This document shows, in pieces, positions 1-7,965 of a stretch of DNA of 11,151 bases (position 1 is the stretch's first letter; every line of letters begins with the position of its first letter). This stretch comes from a bacterium (GTDB lineage: Bacteria > Patescibacteriota > Microgenomatia > Levybacterales > UBA12049). Under the pieces are notes generated by a model that worked only from the letters and a program-made list of their open reading frames with translations, searched no databases and was not told the DNA's origin. The stretch lies in assembly GCA_021784535.1 (NCBI GenBank), contig JAJYHW010000069.1:1-11151 (forward strand), given 5' to 3'. Made by a program: the position numbers and the translations under genes.

Positions 1-42
1 AAAAACAAAAAAAAAATCAAAAAAATATTCCAATGTTTCCTC

Positions 43-76
43 AAAAAACCTGACATATGCCTATTATACAAGGTTT
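43..76 (-). terminator. Terminator-like hairpin closing the glycosyltransferase operon
   Basis: Read on the minus strand, AAACCT (71-76) can pair with AGGTTT (46-51) across a 19-nt loop, and a run of T follows at once. This lies 21 bases past the stop codon of the last gene in the leftward operon, where a Rho-independent terminator is expected. The stem is short and the loop long, so it is a weak terminator at best. The bases beyond it (1-40) are almost pure A on the plus strand, that is T-rich on the transcribed strand, which would help release. Confidence 0.45.
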
Positions 77-96
77 GCAGAAAAAACGTATTATTT

Positions 97-1632
97 TTAT
101 GCATACACGTTACGTGAGTATCGTTTGGTAAAAATGAGTAATCCAATGCACGATAAAATACTAAGAACGTCTGCTATGTATCTTATGGTATCTTCTCCAA
201 AAAGAACCTGCACTCTATGTGTACCTTTTGGAAGAGACACCATCATCACTCCGGAAGGATTGGAATATGAAAATGCAGCAGGTCTCCCATCTACAATCAT
301 ATGCCATCCTGGCCAATAGATTATATTAACCCTGATGTTTGCTCTTTTTGTCAGCTGCGCGGTAAATCTTAGCGACTGAGCTGTTTGGATAATATTGCTC
401 ACTTTACCTGCATCTTTTGTGACAACTACTTGCTGCCTGGGTCGATGAACCGGCTTTTTCTTAACCCATACAGGCATATATTCATCCTGAACTGTTGTAG
501 TCGCATCATTGGTATAATAATATCCTTCTCCTTTATCAAAATATACTTTGGGAGAGACGTACGGTAATGCAAAGTAAAACAACAAAAGTATTAAAACTAC
601 TGATCCTGTCCACTGTTGCCATTTCGCGCCAAAAGAAACAAGATAGCCTGCAAGAAACGCTATGCTTATCACAAAATATGATAACACACGGAAAGGAAAC
701 TGGATAAAAGACGCAACCGGTAATTTCCAGAAAAATCCGCTGAGAGGAAGATTTACAAAAACCGTCAGTATACTGATGATAAAAAAGAAGCCAGCCAGAC
801 TGCTATGCTGCGACACTTCTTTCTTTTTGAGAAAAAACGACATTGCTGTCCCAATAAGCACAATGAGTACCGTGTAGCCAATCAGTCGCAATGATGCAAA
901 ATAAAGCAGCGGGTTTGAGACTGCGGTTTGGGAAAATACCGTATAATGTAATTCCAATACCGCCGGAATAGTAAAAAATGAAGCTAATAATCCGCCGAAA
1001 ATAAATATAATCGTAATACGCCAGAAGGGATAAAGTTTTCGCAATAAACTGTAAATATACAAAACCGGTAAAAAAAGCAGCGCCATTGTATTATGAGAAA
1101 CCAGCAATAAGCCAATACCAATCCCTACCCAGAAAATGCTTTTTCTTTCCATTTGCCAAAGAATAAACGGCACCCATAGCAAAGCAAACACTTCCATTGT
1201 TCCACGTTTATAGACATCATACAGATGATACGGAATATAGAGAGCAAAAAATGCGCCCACGACACTCGCGCGTTTTGAAAAAAGTTTCGAAAGCCAAAAA
1301 TAAGTAAAAAAGACTGATCCAAGTAGTGAAAATCCATAAACCAGTTTGATTGCGTTGACAAATCCAAAACGGATGACGTGCAGGATGCTCGCAAAATAAA
1401 AACTTCCAGGATAAAGAAATTCTGCAACAGGATAACCGAAACCAAAATTTAACCTCTGCAAAAATCTGACCGGGAATTGTCCGTCACGAAGTGCCTGATA
1501 AAACGCTGATAAACGAATAATCATCCACTCCCCGTCATCGGTTTGAAAAAATCCGTGATGTATCAATGGAAAAACAGCAGGGAAAGAAAGAAAAAGCAAT
1601 AAAAGAATAATCAGCAGGGTATTTCTTTTCAT
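97..1632 (-). CDS. Polytopic membrane protein, PTPS-related / YfhO-like GT-C glycosyltransferase
   Basis: A 511-residue protein with an N-terminal membrane anchor (about residues 5-25), roughly ten further hydrophobic segments, and a soluble C-terminal part (about 375-480) before a final membrane helix. The first outside loop holds an acidic motif, T31-D32-D33-G34, followed by a long conserved-looking stretch (ALRDGQFPVRF, then GFGYP). This layout is typical of bacterial membrane proteins of the '6-pyruvoyl-tetrahydropterin synthase related' and YfhO-like groups, thought to be GT-C glycosyltransferases acting outside the cell with lipid-linked sugars. The C-terminal part (YWPGWHMIVDG, then LPKGTHRVQV) looks like the small beta-sandwich seen in YfhO-like proteins. 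The start ATG shares one base with the stop codon of the upstream gene (TAATG), so the two are translationally coupled. It is the last gene of the operon. Sugar and acceptor cannot be read from the sequence. Confidence 0.75.
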   Translation of the reverse strand: MKRNTLLIILLLLFLSFPAVFPLIHHGFFQTDDGEWMIIRLSAFYQALRDGQFPVRFLQRLNFGFGYPVAEFLYPGSFYFASILHVIRFGFVNAIKLVYGFSLLGSVFFTYFWLSKLFSKRASVVGAFFALYIPYHLYDVYKRGTMEVFALLWVPFILWQMERKSIFWVGIGIGLLLVSHNTMALLFLPVLYIYSLLRKLYPFWRITIIFIFGGLLASFFTIPAVLELHYTVFSQTAVSNPLLYFASLRLIGYTVLIVLIGTAMSFFLKKKEVSQHSSLAGFFFIISILTVFVNLPLSGFFWKLPVASFIQFPFRVLSYFVISIAFLAGYLVSFGAKWQQWTGSVVLILLLFYFALPYVSPKVYFDKGEGYYYTNDATTTVQDEYMPVWVKKKPVHRPRQQVVVTKDAGKVSNIIQTAQSLRFTAQLTKRANIRVNIIYWPGWHMIVDGRPAAFSYSNPSGVMMVSLPKGTHRVQVLFGEDTIRYIADVLSILSCIGLLIFTKRYSRNVYA

Positions 1633-3146
1633 TAAGGATTCACTTTATACAATGTATAATATGTATCCGGTTCAAGCTTTTTAATCTGGAAAACAGGCGT
1701 CACCGGCCACGTAGCAGGAGCAAGCCCTACCCCCTGACAGGAAGGGCAGGATTGATAAAAAACAACATAAGTCGGCATCTTTTTACTTGCCGCACGTATT
1801 TTCTTTGGCAAAGTACTCTCAATCGGCCAGAATCCATGGATTGTCACCTGAGGATTTTTATACATATAAATCTGCAGCGCATATGGCAATAAACCAAACG
1901 TTCCCTCTGTCCCCACATACACCTTTCCTTTCTTTGCCTGTTGCCTGAGAAAAAGCACTGTCTGATTAACGCCTCCTCCCGCTGGCCAACCCGTCAGTAG
2001 TTGAGATTTATCAGCTTGCGGAATCTGCGCGCTGGCAAAATTGGTAAGCAGAAAAAAATCGTTGATCAAAAACATACTGGCAAAAGCGAGGAATAATACA
2101 ATCCTTACCCAGATATGTCGTATTTTTTGCTGTAAGATAAACAACGCGTATGCTCCAAGAATAAGAAGAGACATCGTCATAAATAAAATAAAGCGGGGAT
2201 AAATCACTTTTCCAAAAAAGGCCAATGAGAAAAAAGGGAAAATAAACCAAATAAGCAACAATGATTTTTCCCAAAAAAATTTTTTGTCCACAAAGAAAGA
2301 AGCACCAGCAAGAACAGCAAAAGGAATTGTTATATACGTTAAAAACCATCCTCCAAGGCCTTGCATATTGCCGATAAAAAATGCAAATGGCTCGTGGATC
2401 CAATCCTGAAACGAATAAATAAATGTCAAATTCTTCAACCCGATAATATAGTAATATGGGGATAACCGGAGGACCTGATACATCACGTTTGCGATAACAA
2501 CCGCAACAACAGCATATACAACAAAAAGAAACAATCTTCTTCTATCAAAATTCTTTTTCCATGGAAACAGCAGCAAAGAAAAAGGGAGCAAAATAAAGCT
2601 AAAATCTGCGCTTGTTTTGGTAAGCATACCCCCTCCAATCACCATACCTAGGATCATCCCGAGATCAAGTCGCACATGCCGGATAAGCAAAACGGTGAAG
2701 TAAAGACTCCAGATCATAAACATCGCGACCATTGAGTCATAAATCGCCAATTTATCATAAACAAGAGAAAAAGGATAAAGCACGTAGAACAAGCTTGAAA
2801 GCAGACCGACTCTGGTATCCTTGAATATCTCACGTCCGGCAAAAAAAATACCTACCATTGACAAGAAACCTGAAAGAACGGAGACTAGTCTTCCTGCAAG
2901 AAGAGGATCATGAATCACTTTAAAAAATAAAATTGCTATCCAGACATACATGGGCTGCTTGCCGTCTGTTAATGAAATAAACCGCCAGCTCGCATCATTG
3001 GCAGCCACTTGCGTCCAGTGCAAATAAATTGCCTCATCAGTAAAAATCGGTACCGCGAGAATATGATAAAGCCGGGTAAAAAGATAAAGGATAATAATCC
3101 CTATAATAGAAATAGATATATAATATTTTTTCAAAAATAGCATCAT
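1632..3146 (-). CDS. ArnT/PMT-type GT39-like membrane glycosyltransferase
   Basis: A 504-residue protein with about eleven hydrophobic segments. After the first membrane helix (about 10-30) comes the GT-C signature F35-T-D37-E38-A, then a D61-x-K63-Q-P65-x-Y motif and R86 in the pattern AGRLVS. This order matches the ArnT/PMT_2 family, whose members move a sugar from a polyprenyl-phosphate donor to a lipid or protein on the outer side of the membrane. The acidic pair is the presumed catalytic site. The C-terminal 110 residues are mostly soluble and include a C467-P-S-C470 pair that could form a disulfide or bind metal, which is not a standard family feature. The gene starts 5 nt after the stop of its upstream neighbour, with two adjacent ATG codons (3146 and 3143); the first was taken. 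The substrate is unknown. Confidence 0.8.
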   Translation of the reverse strand: MMLFLKKYYISISIIGIIILYLFTRLYHILAVPIFTDEAIYLHWTQVAANDASWRFISLTDGKQPMYVWIAILFFKVIHDPLLAGRLVSVLSGFLSMVGIFFAGREIFKDTRVGLLSSLFYVLYPFSLVYDKLAIYDSMVAMFMIWSLYFTVLLIRHVRLDLGMILGMVIGGGMLTKTSADFSFILLPFSLLLFPWKKNFDRRRLFLFVVYAVVAVVIANVMYQVLRLSPYYYIIGLKNLTFIYSFQDWIHEPFAFFIGNMQGLGGWFLTYITIPFAVLAGASFFVDKKFFWEKSLLLIWFIFPFFSLAFFGKVIYPRFILFMTMSLLILGAYALFILQQKIRHIWVRIVLFLAFASMFLINDFFLLTNFASAQIPQADKSQLLTGWPAGGGVNQTVLFLRQQAKKGKVYVGTEGTFGLLPYALQIYMYKNPQVTIHGFWPIESTLPKKIRAASKKMPTYVVFYQSCPSCQGVGLAPATWPVTPVFQIKKLEPDTYYTLYKVNP

Positions 3147-3151
3147 ATAGC

Positions 3152-4258
3152 TTAAAAAGCTTCTTTCGTCCTTAGTACTTTATATTTACTGTGCATCACT
3201 GTAATAATTGTCCAGATAGACAAATTATACATAAATGGGAGAGCAAGAAGCAAATAGCGCGGCCATGTCGGAATTAATGATAAAAACGCAAGATAAACCG
3301 GAATCCATATCGCGATAAGCAAAAAAGGTCTGGTATACCGTTTTTTGATCATAAGATACAATGCGTAGAGCGTAAAAATGAATAATAAAACCCATCCGAT
3401 ATGCCATCCCTCAACAGGCAGAGAGACACCCCACCAGGTATGCCATTTGCCAGTCAAAATCATTTCCCAAGGAGTAATCAAAGATCCTTTTGCTCCCTTT
3501 TCGTAAAACACAATAATATATTTTTGCACACCAAGAAATGCCCGCAGAGAATGTCCGTGTAAAAAATAAACGATGTATGTCAAGAGAAAAACACCTGCCG
3601 CAACAAATAAAGAAAAAACATACTTTTTAAAAACATCTTTCTGTTTTGTTAAAAAGAGATATATCAGCATCACAAAAATAATCACCGCAAATGTTGTCAC
3701 GGCAGATTTGGTTGCAGCCATTAATCCAAAAAAAATTGCCGACATAATATACTGCTTCCTGAGAAAAAAATATAATACCATAAAAAAAAGGCCTAAATAC
3801 AAATTATCCAACAAGGGCGTTCGAAGCTGCGTATAAAATAATGGCTCACATGAGAAAAACACAACCGGGATAAATGCCAACAGTGCATCTTTGAATAGAA
3901 ATCTGTTCAACAGATAAAATGCACCTAAAACAAACAAGCCGGAAAATAACGAAAAAATATTCTGATTGCGGAAAATTACCTCAGACAAACCGATCATATA
4001 TTTACCAAAGGGAGGTAATTCAGCATTGAGCAGTGTCGGATCACTACCGTGAATATATCTCCATCCTGCATATGTATAGAGTCCATCGTCACCGATTGAA
4101 TCTTGCGAATTTGGCACAACCCATTGCGAGTGAAGATAGCGGTATTGCCAGTATGAAGCACTGAAGGGTGTCAGATAGACACTTCGGTAGTTATATATCC
4201 TGAAAAGCAATTGTGCAGCAAAGAAGATAATAAGAACAATAAAGAGCTTCTTTCTCAT
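3152..4258 (-). CDS. Dolichyl-phosphate-mannose-protein mannosyltransferase-like (PMT/GT39) membrane protein
   Basis: A 368-residue protein with an N-terminal anchor (about 4-22) and about eight membrane segments. The first outside loop carries G56-D57-D58-G59 and, about 20 residues on, HGSDP followed by E80-L-P82-P83-F-G85-K86-x-x-x-G. This 'D...G.dP...E.PP.GK' pattern is characteristic of the PMT family, whose enzymes mannosylate proteins from a lipid-phosphate sugar. At 368 residues it is shorter than classical PMTs (over 600) and lacks their C-terminal extension, so the acceptor may differ. The C-terminal TWPRYLLLALP is also common in GT39-like proteins. No ribosome-binding site is visible before the ATG. 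The 99-nt gap upstream may hold an internal promoter, but no strong one is seen. Confidence 0.78.
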   Translation of the reverse strand: MRKKLFIVLIIFFAAQLLFRIYNYRSVYLTPFSASYWQYRYLHSQWVVPNSQDSIGDDGLYTYAGWRYIHGSDPTLLNAELPPFGKYMIGLSEVIFRNQNIFSLFSGLFVLGAFYLLNRFLFKDALLAFIPVVFFSCEPLFYTQLRTPLLDNLYLGLFFMVLYFFLRKQYIMSAIFFGLMAATKSAVTTFAVIIFVMLIYLFLTKQKDVFKKYVFSLFVAAGVFLLTYIVYFLHGHSLRAFLGVQKYIIVFYEKGAKGSLITPWEMILTGKWHTWWGVSLPVEGWHIGWVLLFIFTLYALYLMIKKRYTRPFLLIAIWIPVYLAFLSLIPTWPRYLLLALPFMYNLSIWTIITVMHSKYKVLRTKEAF

Positions 4259-4296
4259 TTTTATAAAATATTGCCGTTTATAGAAAAAGTAACAGA

Positions 4297-4308
4297 TACT
4301 GATCAGTA
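4297..4308. repeat. 12-bp perfect palindrome in the 99-nt gap inside the operon
   Basis: TACTGATCAGTA reads the same on both strands. It sits about 40 bases before the start of the PMT-like gene in the only real gap of the operon (4259-4357). It could be an operator for a dimeric regulator, part of a weak hairpin, or chance in AT-rich DNA. No U-tract follows on the minus strand, so it is not a typical terminator. The rest of the gap shows nothing else I can support. Confidence 0.3.
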
Positions 4309-4357
4309 ATAAAAGCCCCCACTATATACTCACTGACGAAAATAAAACAATGAACTC

Positions 4358-5548
4358 CTAACTTTTTTCCCTTTTCAAAAAGAAAAAGATGCAAACTACA
4401 ATAAAAGACAAAAGATAACTGCTTAGCATAATCTCTGATAATATCTGCGGCACTGGCGGATTCCAGTTGCCCAGATAGAGATAGGGAACATATAATAATA
4501 ATGAGAAAACGGAAATAATTACTGAAGGGATAAGGATAAAATAGTTACGGGAAAGAAAAACAGCATAAGACAATGGCGCGAGCCAATACCAGGGCTGAAA
4601 ATTACCGCTTTGCCTGGTTTCAAGGAAAACGCCGGCAATAAGCAAAACCAGACTCAATCCAAAGACCTGGTCCCAGTTGCTGTGCTTCTTTTTTATCTGA
4701 GAAAAATGTACCCACATAACTACCGGCAATAAAATGCCTGTCAAAAATTTGATTCCCGCGGAGAAAAAAAATGAAGCATAGGTGCTCATATATTTTCTCT
4801 CTATCAAAAAATACACCGACATCAGGGAAAAAAACATCATCACAATATCAATATGTGCTGAAACAAGACATTCGATAAGAATCAGTGGATTTAATCCAAA
4901 GAAAACAAGTCCAAAAATTTCCTGCTCGGGTTTTATCTTCCGAAAAATCTTCCCGATAAAATAAAGTGAACCAGCATAAGAAGCCGCCATTAAAAATTTA
5001 AAGAAAAAAAATGTCAGAAGAAATATCTGTGAACCAAAAAATGATAATGGTACCGTCAATGCCAGCCAGAACGGCCCATACGGATACACTCTGTGCGTCC
5101 AATGCATAAAGGCCAGCATCGGATCACCGGGATAATCAAGCGCTTTATGGACATACGGATTCGCATGATAATGCGTCACGATCTTGGCATCAAAAATATA
5201 ATTAAAGATATCGTAAGAAAACGCGTTATAAGAAAAAACAAGCAGAATGATACCGGCGATAATAATTTTCCAGACAAATTTTTTATTCAGAGATTGTTTA
5301 TGGGCAAGTCTCAAACTGACACCATACAAAGCGGTCAACACAATAACGAGTACCAGATAAAAAATCGTTGAAAGAGGACGATCAAAATAGCCGATATACT
5401 GAAACGCTTTTTCAAATTGATAGAAAAAAGGATACCGCGACATCACCAGCCCCAGATCAATTTGTGTAAAGGAATAAAGAAAGAGCAAAAAATAAGTTAA
5501 TACATATGTGAGGAAAAACATGTTGAATTTTAAACGATAATTTTGCAT
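4358..5548 (-). CDS. GT87-like polyprenol-phosphate-mannose-dependent mannosyltransferase
   Basis: A 396-residue, almost wholly hydrophobic protein with about ten membrane segments. The first large outside loop has S111-Y-D113-I-F-N-Y-I-F-D120, then N130-P-Y and Y157-G-P. This is the usual 'SYDxxnYi.d....NPY....YGP' signature of bacterial GT87/DUF2029 and MptA/B-like enzymes. Further family marks are A231-H232-x-D234, G265-x-K267 and W320-Y-W. Such enzymes add mannose or a related sugar from a polyprenyl-phosphate donor to glycolipids or polysaccharides outside the cell. It begins 23 nt after the stop of the GT2 gene, which would make the lipid donor. No Shine-Dalgarno site is seen before the ATG. 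The family-level call is fairly safe, but the sugar is not determined. Confidence 0.75.
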   Translation of the reverse strand: MQNYRLKFNMFFLTYVLTYFLLFLYSFTQIDLGLVMSRYPFFYQFEKAFQYIGYFDRPLSTIFYLVLVIVLTALYGVSLRLAHKQSLNKKFVWKIIIAGIILLVFSYNAFSYDIFNYIFDAKIVTHYHANPYVHKALDYPGDPMLAFMHWTHRVYPYGPFWLALTVPLSFFGSQIFLLTFFFFKFLMAASYAGSLYFIGKIFRKIKPEQEIFGLVFFGLNPLILIECLVSAHIDIVMMFFSLMSVYFLIERKYMSTYASFFFSAGIKFLTGILLPVVMWVHFSQIKKKHSNWDQVFGLSLVLLIAGVFLETRQSGNFQPWYWLAPLSYAVFLSRNYFILIPSVIISVFSLLLYVPYLYLGNWNPPVPQILSEIMLSSYLLSFIVVCIFFFLKREKS

Positions 5549-5571
5549 TTTGCACTTAAGAGTTTCAAACG

Positions 5572-6330
5572 TTATTTATATTTCCCCATCAGAATATTTC
5601 TTTTAATCCGTAATAGATCCAGAACGCCCTGGATCGAATCCCGCACTGGATTGACACGCCGTGTTTCAACATGCAGCCATTCGATCGGCACTTCTTTCAC
5701 TTTGTATCCGTGTTTACGTGCAAGATACAATAATTCAATATCAGAGCCAAAAGTAATTGCCGTTCCCTTAATTTTTCCAAAACCGTGTTTCAGTTTTTTA
5801 TATCGGCCAAAGATATCTTCAGTTGCTGTGCCTGTAAATAATTTAAAACCGCACTGCGTGTCAGTTATTTCGCGAATGCCGATTAGATACTTACGAAGAA
5901 CTATTGCGCTTCTGGAAATAAACAGTCTGACTGCAGGCGCCCCTTTTCTCTCTGTACTGCGCGAACCAATCGCAATATCATACTCCTTACTTTCCAAATA
6001 CGGCAGCAACTTATCCATCTCCTCAATGGGAGTTGCCTGATCCATGTCAGTAAATAAACGATACTTCCCTTTTGCCGCAAGCATCCCTGTCGTCACAGCA
6101 CCCGCTTTTCCATAATGAGGATTTTTAATCAATATGACATGAGGATTTTCTTTAATGAAATGTTCTATAAAAACAGTACTGCCGTCTTTTGAGCCATCGT
6201 CCGCGATAATTACTTCATATGGCACGTGTTTTCTTTCAAGAAAATGCACAACTTTATCAAGCACGCCTTTCTGGAGATTGGCCATCTCATCATAACACGG
6301 GATAACAACGGAAAGATATATATCACTCAT
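5572..6330 (-). CDS. GT2 dolichyl/polyprenyl-phosphate beta-glycosyltransferase (Alg5/DPM1-like)
   Basis: A 252-residue soluble GT-A enzyme. The nucleotide-sugar site begins with S7-V-V-I-P-C-Y-D-E and A43-D-D-G-S47. The metal-binding DxD is D95-M-D97-Q. The segment R134-to-K163, ending T156-D-T-Q-C-G-F-K, and the late E213-V-P-I-E-W218 are typical of dolichyl-phosphate glucose synthases (Alg5 group) rather than plain DPM1. It should transfer glucose or a similar sugar from UDP or GDP to a polyprenyl phosphate on the cytosolic face, feeding the four GT-C proteins encoded downstream. No C-terminal membrane helices are present, unlike GtrB or ArnC. It is the first gene of the operon, and its ATG lies 7 nt after a perfect TATAAT, so its mRNA may be leaderless. 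Sugar identity is uncertain. Confidence 0.88.
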   Translation of the reverse strand: MSDIYLSVVIPCYDEMANLQKGVLDKVVHFLERKHVPYEVIIADDGSKDGSTVFIEHFIKENPHVILIKNPHYGKAGAVTTGMLAAKGKYRLFTDMDQATPIEEMDKLLPYLESKEYDIAIGSRSTERKGAPAVRLFISRSAIVLRKYLIGIREITDTQCGFKLFTGTATEDIFGRYKKLKHGFGKIKGTAITFGSDIELLYLARKHGYKVKEVPIEWLHVETRRVNPVRDSIQGVLDLLRIKRNILMGKYK

Positions 6331-6336
6331 CGCTCA

Positions 6337-6366
6337 ATTATATAATATTCTGCTTTCTTTTTACAA
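6337..6366 (-). promoter_or_regulatory. Leaderless-type promoter for the glycosyltransferase operon
   Basis: On the minus strand a perfect TATAAT (6337-6342) is followed by six bases and then the ATG of the GT2 gene. A candidate -35, TTGTAA (6361-6366), lies 18 bp upstream. Transcription would begin at or within a base or two of the start codon, leaving no room for a ribosome-binding site, and none is seen. Confidence 0.55.
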
Positions 6367-6430
6367 ACAGAAAAACTTTTTCTAAGTTTTACCTTTTAAG
6401 TTCTATATTTTAAGTTTTATTATTAATCTA

Positions 6431-6465
6431 TTGACATTTATAATAATTTACTGTAAATTTATAAT
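6431..6465 (+). promoter_or_regulatory. Leaderless-type promoter for the glutamine synthetase gene, with duplicated 12-bp element
   Basis: A perfect TATAAT (6460-6465) sits six bases before the ATG at 6472, with TTTATA (6437-6442) 17 bp upstream as a possible -35. A consensus TTGACA (6431-6436) also lies nearby. It is 23 bp from that TATAAT but 17 bp from a weaker TAAATT (6454-6459). The 12-mer TTTATAATAATT is present twice (6437-6448 and 6458-6469), so the promoter may have arisen by duplication or have two start sites. No Shine-Dalgarno sequence precedes the ATG. The remainder of the divergent region (6367-6430) is AT-rich with no clear site. Confidence 0.6.
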
Positions 6466-6471
6466 AATTAC

Positions 6472-7911
6472 ATGACAATAACAGATACATCCTTAAAAAC
6501 TTTTCTCGAAATCCCCTATGATCAATTGGAAGAAAAAAATCTATTACTAAAAAAACAAGCTGAAACTATCGCACCAAAAACACTTCAGAAGGAACATTCT
6601 GCATACCTGTTAAAAGAAACGCAAATCAAAGCAATCACTGTCTGTTTTACAGACATAGAGGGAAGATTCCATATGCTTGATTATGACAAAAAATTCCTGC
6701 TCGAGTCTCTGGAAAATTTAACATTTGACGGCTCTTCAATTCGCGGTTTCTCAGCGCAGAGCGAATCTGATTTACGACTTGATATTGATTGGACATCGCT
6801 TCGCTTTCTTCCTGCATATGTTTTTGGCCCGGGAAAAATTATTGTCTTTGCATCAGTTCTTGACCGCAGCCGGCAACCGTATATTTCTGATTTTCGAGGA
6901 CAGCTCAAACTGTATACGGATGCGCTAAAAAAGAAGTCAGATATGAGTGCATATGCTTCAACAGAAATTGAAGGATTTGTTGTTGACGGCATACACGCAG
7001 AGCAGGAGTATACCACCGGCGCGGGGTTCAAGCTTATTTCAACAGGTGGATATTTTCACTCATTACCGCTTGACAAACTTCGTGAATTTATTGACCGCGC
7101 CGCTGAAGCACAACGAGCTATGGGTTTTCTAAACGAAAAAGACCATCCGGAAGTCGCACCTTCACAATTTGAAATGAATTTCTCCTATACTGATGTTATC
7201 AGGGCTGCAGATCAGGTACAGTTATACAAACTTGTCTGCCGTCAGGTCGCACGCAATATGGGACTCACTGCAACATTTTTACCCAAACCTGTTATGGGAA
7301 TTAACGGATCAGGAATGCATACAAATTTCTCAGTTGCGAAAAATGGAAGAAATATTTTTTATGACGAGAAAGGGAAAGACGGACTCTCAAAAATTGCGTG
7401 GGACTATATTTCACGTTTACTCAATCATGCTCCGGAAATCTGCCTGGTATTCAACTCATCAGTTAATGCATATCGAAGACTTGATCCTCATTTTGAAGCT
7501 CCAAATCAAATCAAAGTATCAGCCATTGACCGCGGAGCAATGATCAGAATTCCTGTCGCCAATGAAAAAACAGCGAGAATTGAAATCCGCTCTGTTGCAC
7601 CTGATGCAAATCCATATCTTGTTTTCTATACAATTCTCAAAACCGGCAATGAAGGTATCAGGCTAAAAAAGGATGAGGATAAGCGACCTCGGCTTCGCTT
7701 CCTTCCCGACAATATCAATGACGCAATACGACTTTTTAAGGGGAGTGATTATATTACATCAATCCTTGGTGAAGAAAATAAAGAAAAATATGTATCATAT
7801 AAACAAGCTGCGGCAGACAGAAGTCCAAAAGCACTCGGCACAAGAGTCAAAGACTCAGAAATTCTCTATCATCACGAAGTAACCAACCAGGTCCTCTGGA
7901 ATATGTTCTAA
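6472..7911 (+). CDS. glnA: Glutamine synthetase, atypical GlnA-type
   Basis: A 479-residue member of the glutamine synthetase superfamily, which makes glutamine from glutamate, ammonia and ATP. Seen in order: F85-D-G-S-S89-I-R-G-F (neighbour-subunit ammonium and substrate loop), E165-x-E167 (metal ligands), G193-Y-F-H, H225-P-E227-V-A-P-S-Q-x-E234 (metal ligands), N278-G-S-G-M-H283 (metal/glutamate), F341-E342-A-P (active-site flap), D353-R354-x-x-x-x-R359-I-P and E371-I-R373 followed by N380-P-Y-L. Oddities: the usual GSGMHxH reads GMHTN here, so the ATP-contacting second His is Asn285, and the usual NSYKRL is NAYRRL. The C-terminal tail lacks the NLYDLPPEE-like adenylylation site of GSI-beta enzymes, so adenylylation control is unlikely. 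It could be a diverged GlnA or a GS-like ligase for another amine. The start is set by the leaderless promoter directly upstream. Confidence 0.85.
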   Translation: MTITDTSLKTFLEIPYDQLEEKNLLLKKQAETIAPKTLQKEHSAYLLKETQIKAITVCFTDIEGRFHMLDYDKKFLLESLENLTFDGSSIRGFSAQSESDLRLDIDWTSLRFLPAYVFGPGKIIVFASVLDRSRQPYISDFRGQLKLYTDALKKKSDMSAYASTEIEGFVVDGIHAEQEYTTGAGFKLISTGGYFHSLPLDKLREFIDRAAEAQRAMGFLNEKDHPEVAPSQFEMNFSYTDVIRAADQVQLYKLVCRQVARNMGLTATFLPKPVMGINGSGMHTNFSVAKNGRNIFYDEKGKDGLSKIAWDYISRLLNHAPEICLVFNSSVNAYRRLDPHFEAPNQIKVSAIDRGAMIRIPVANEKTARIEIRSVAPDANPYLVFYTILKTGNEGIRLKKDEDKRPRLRFLPDNINDAIRLFKGSDYITSILGEENKEKYVSYKQAAADRSPKALGTRVKDSEILYHHEVTNQVLWNMF

Positions 7912-7921
7912 TTTATTTTCA

Positions 7922-7950
7922 TTGCCTTCCAAGCCTCAATAAGGTAAAAT
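7922..7950 (+). promoter_or_regulatory. Promoter of the tRNA-Glu pair
   Basis: TTGCCT (7922-7927) and TAAAAT (7945-7950) are separated by exactly 17 bp. The first tRNA base would follow about 15 nt after the -10 box. It lies between the glutamine synthetase stop codon (7911) and the tRNA locus and is the only good promoter-like pair there, so both tRNA units are probably co-transcribed. Confidence 0.5.
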
Positions 7951-7965
7951 AACAAAAGTAAAATT

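Noticed and set aside
63..68. Minus-strand TATAAT near the left edge as a promoter
   Set aside because: It lies in the loop of the terminator-like hairpin and has no -35 partner at 16-18 bp.
5543..6040. 165-codon plus-strand ORF opposite the GT2 gene
   Set aside because: Shadow frame of a well-supported GT2 glycosyltransferase; it is rich in Arg and Ser with no motif.
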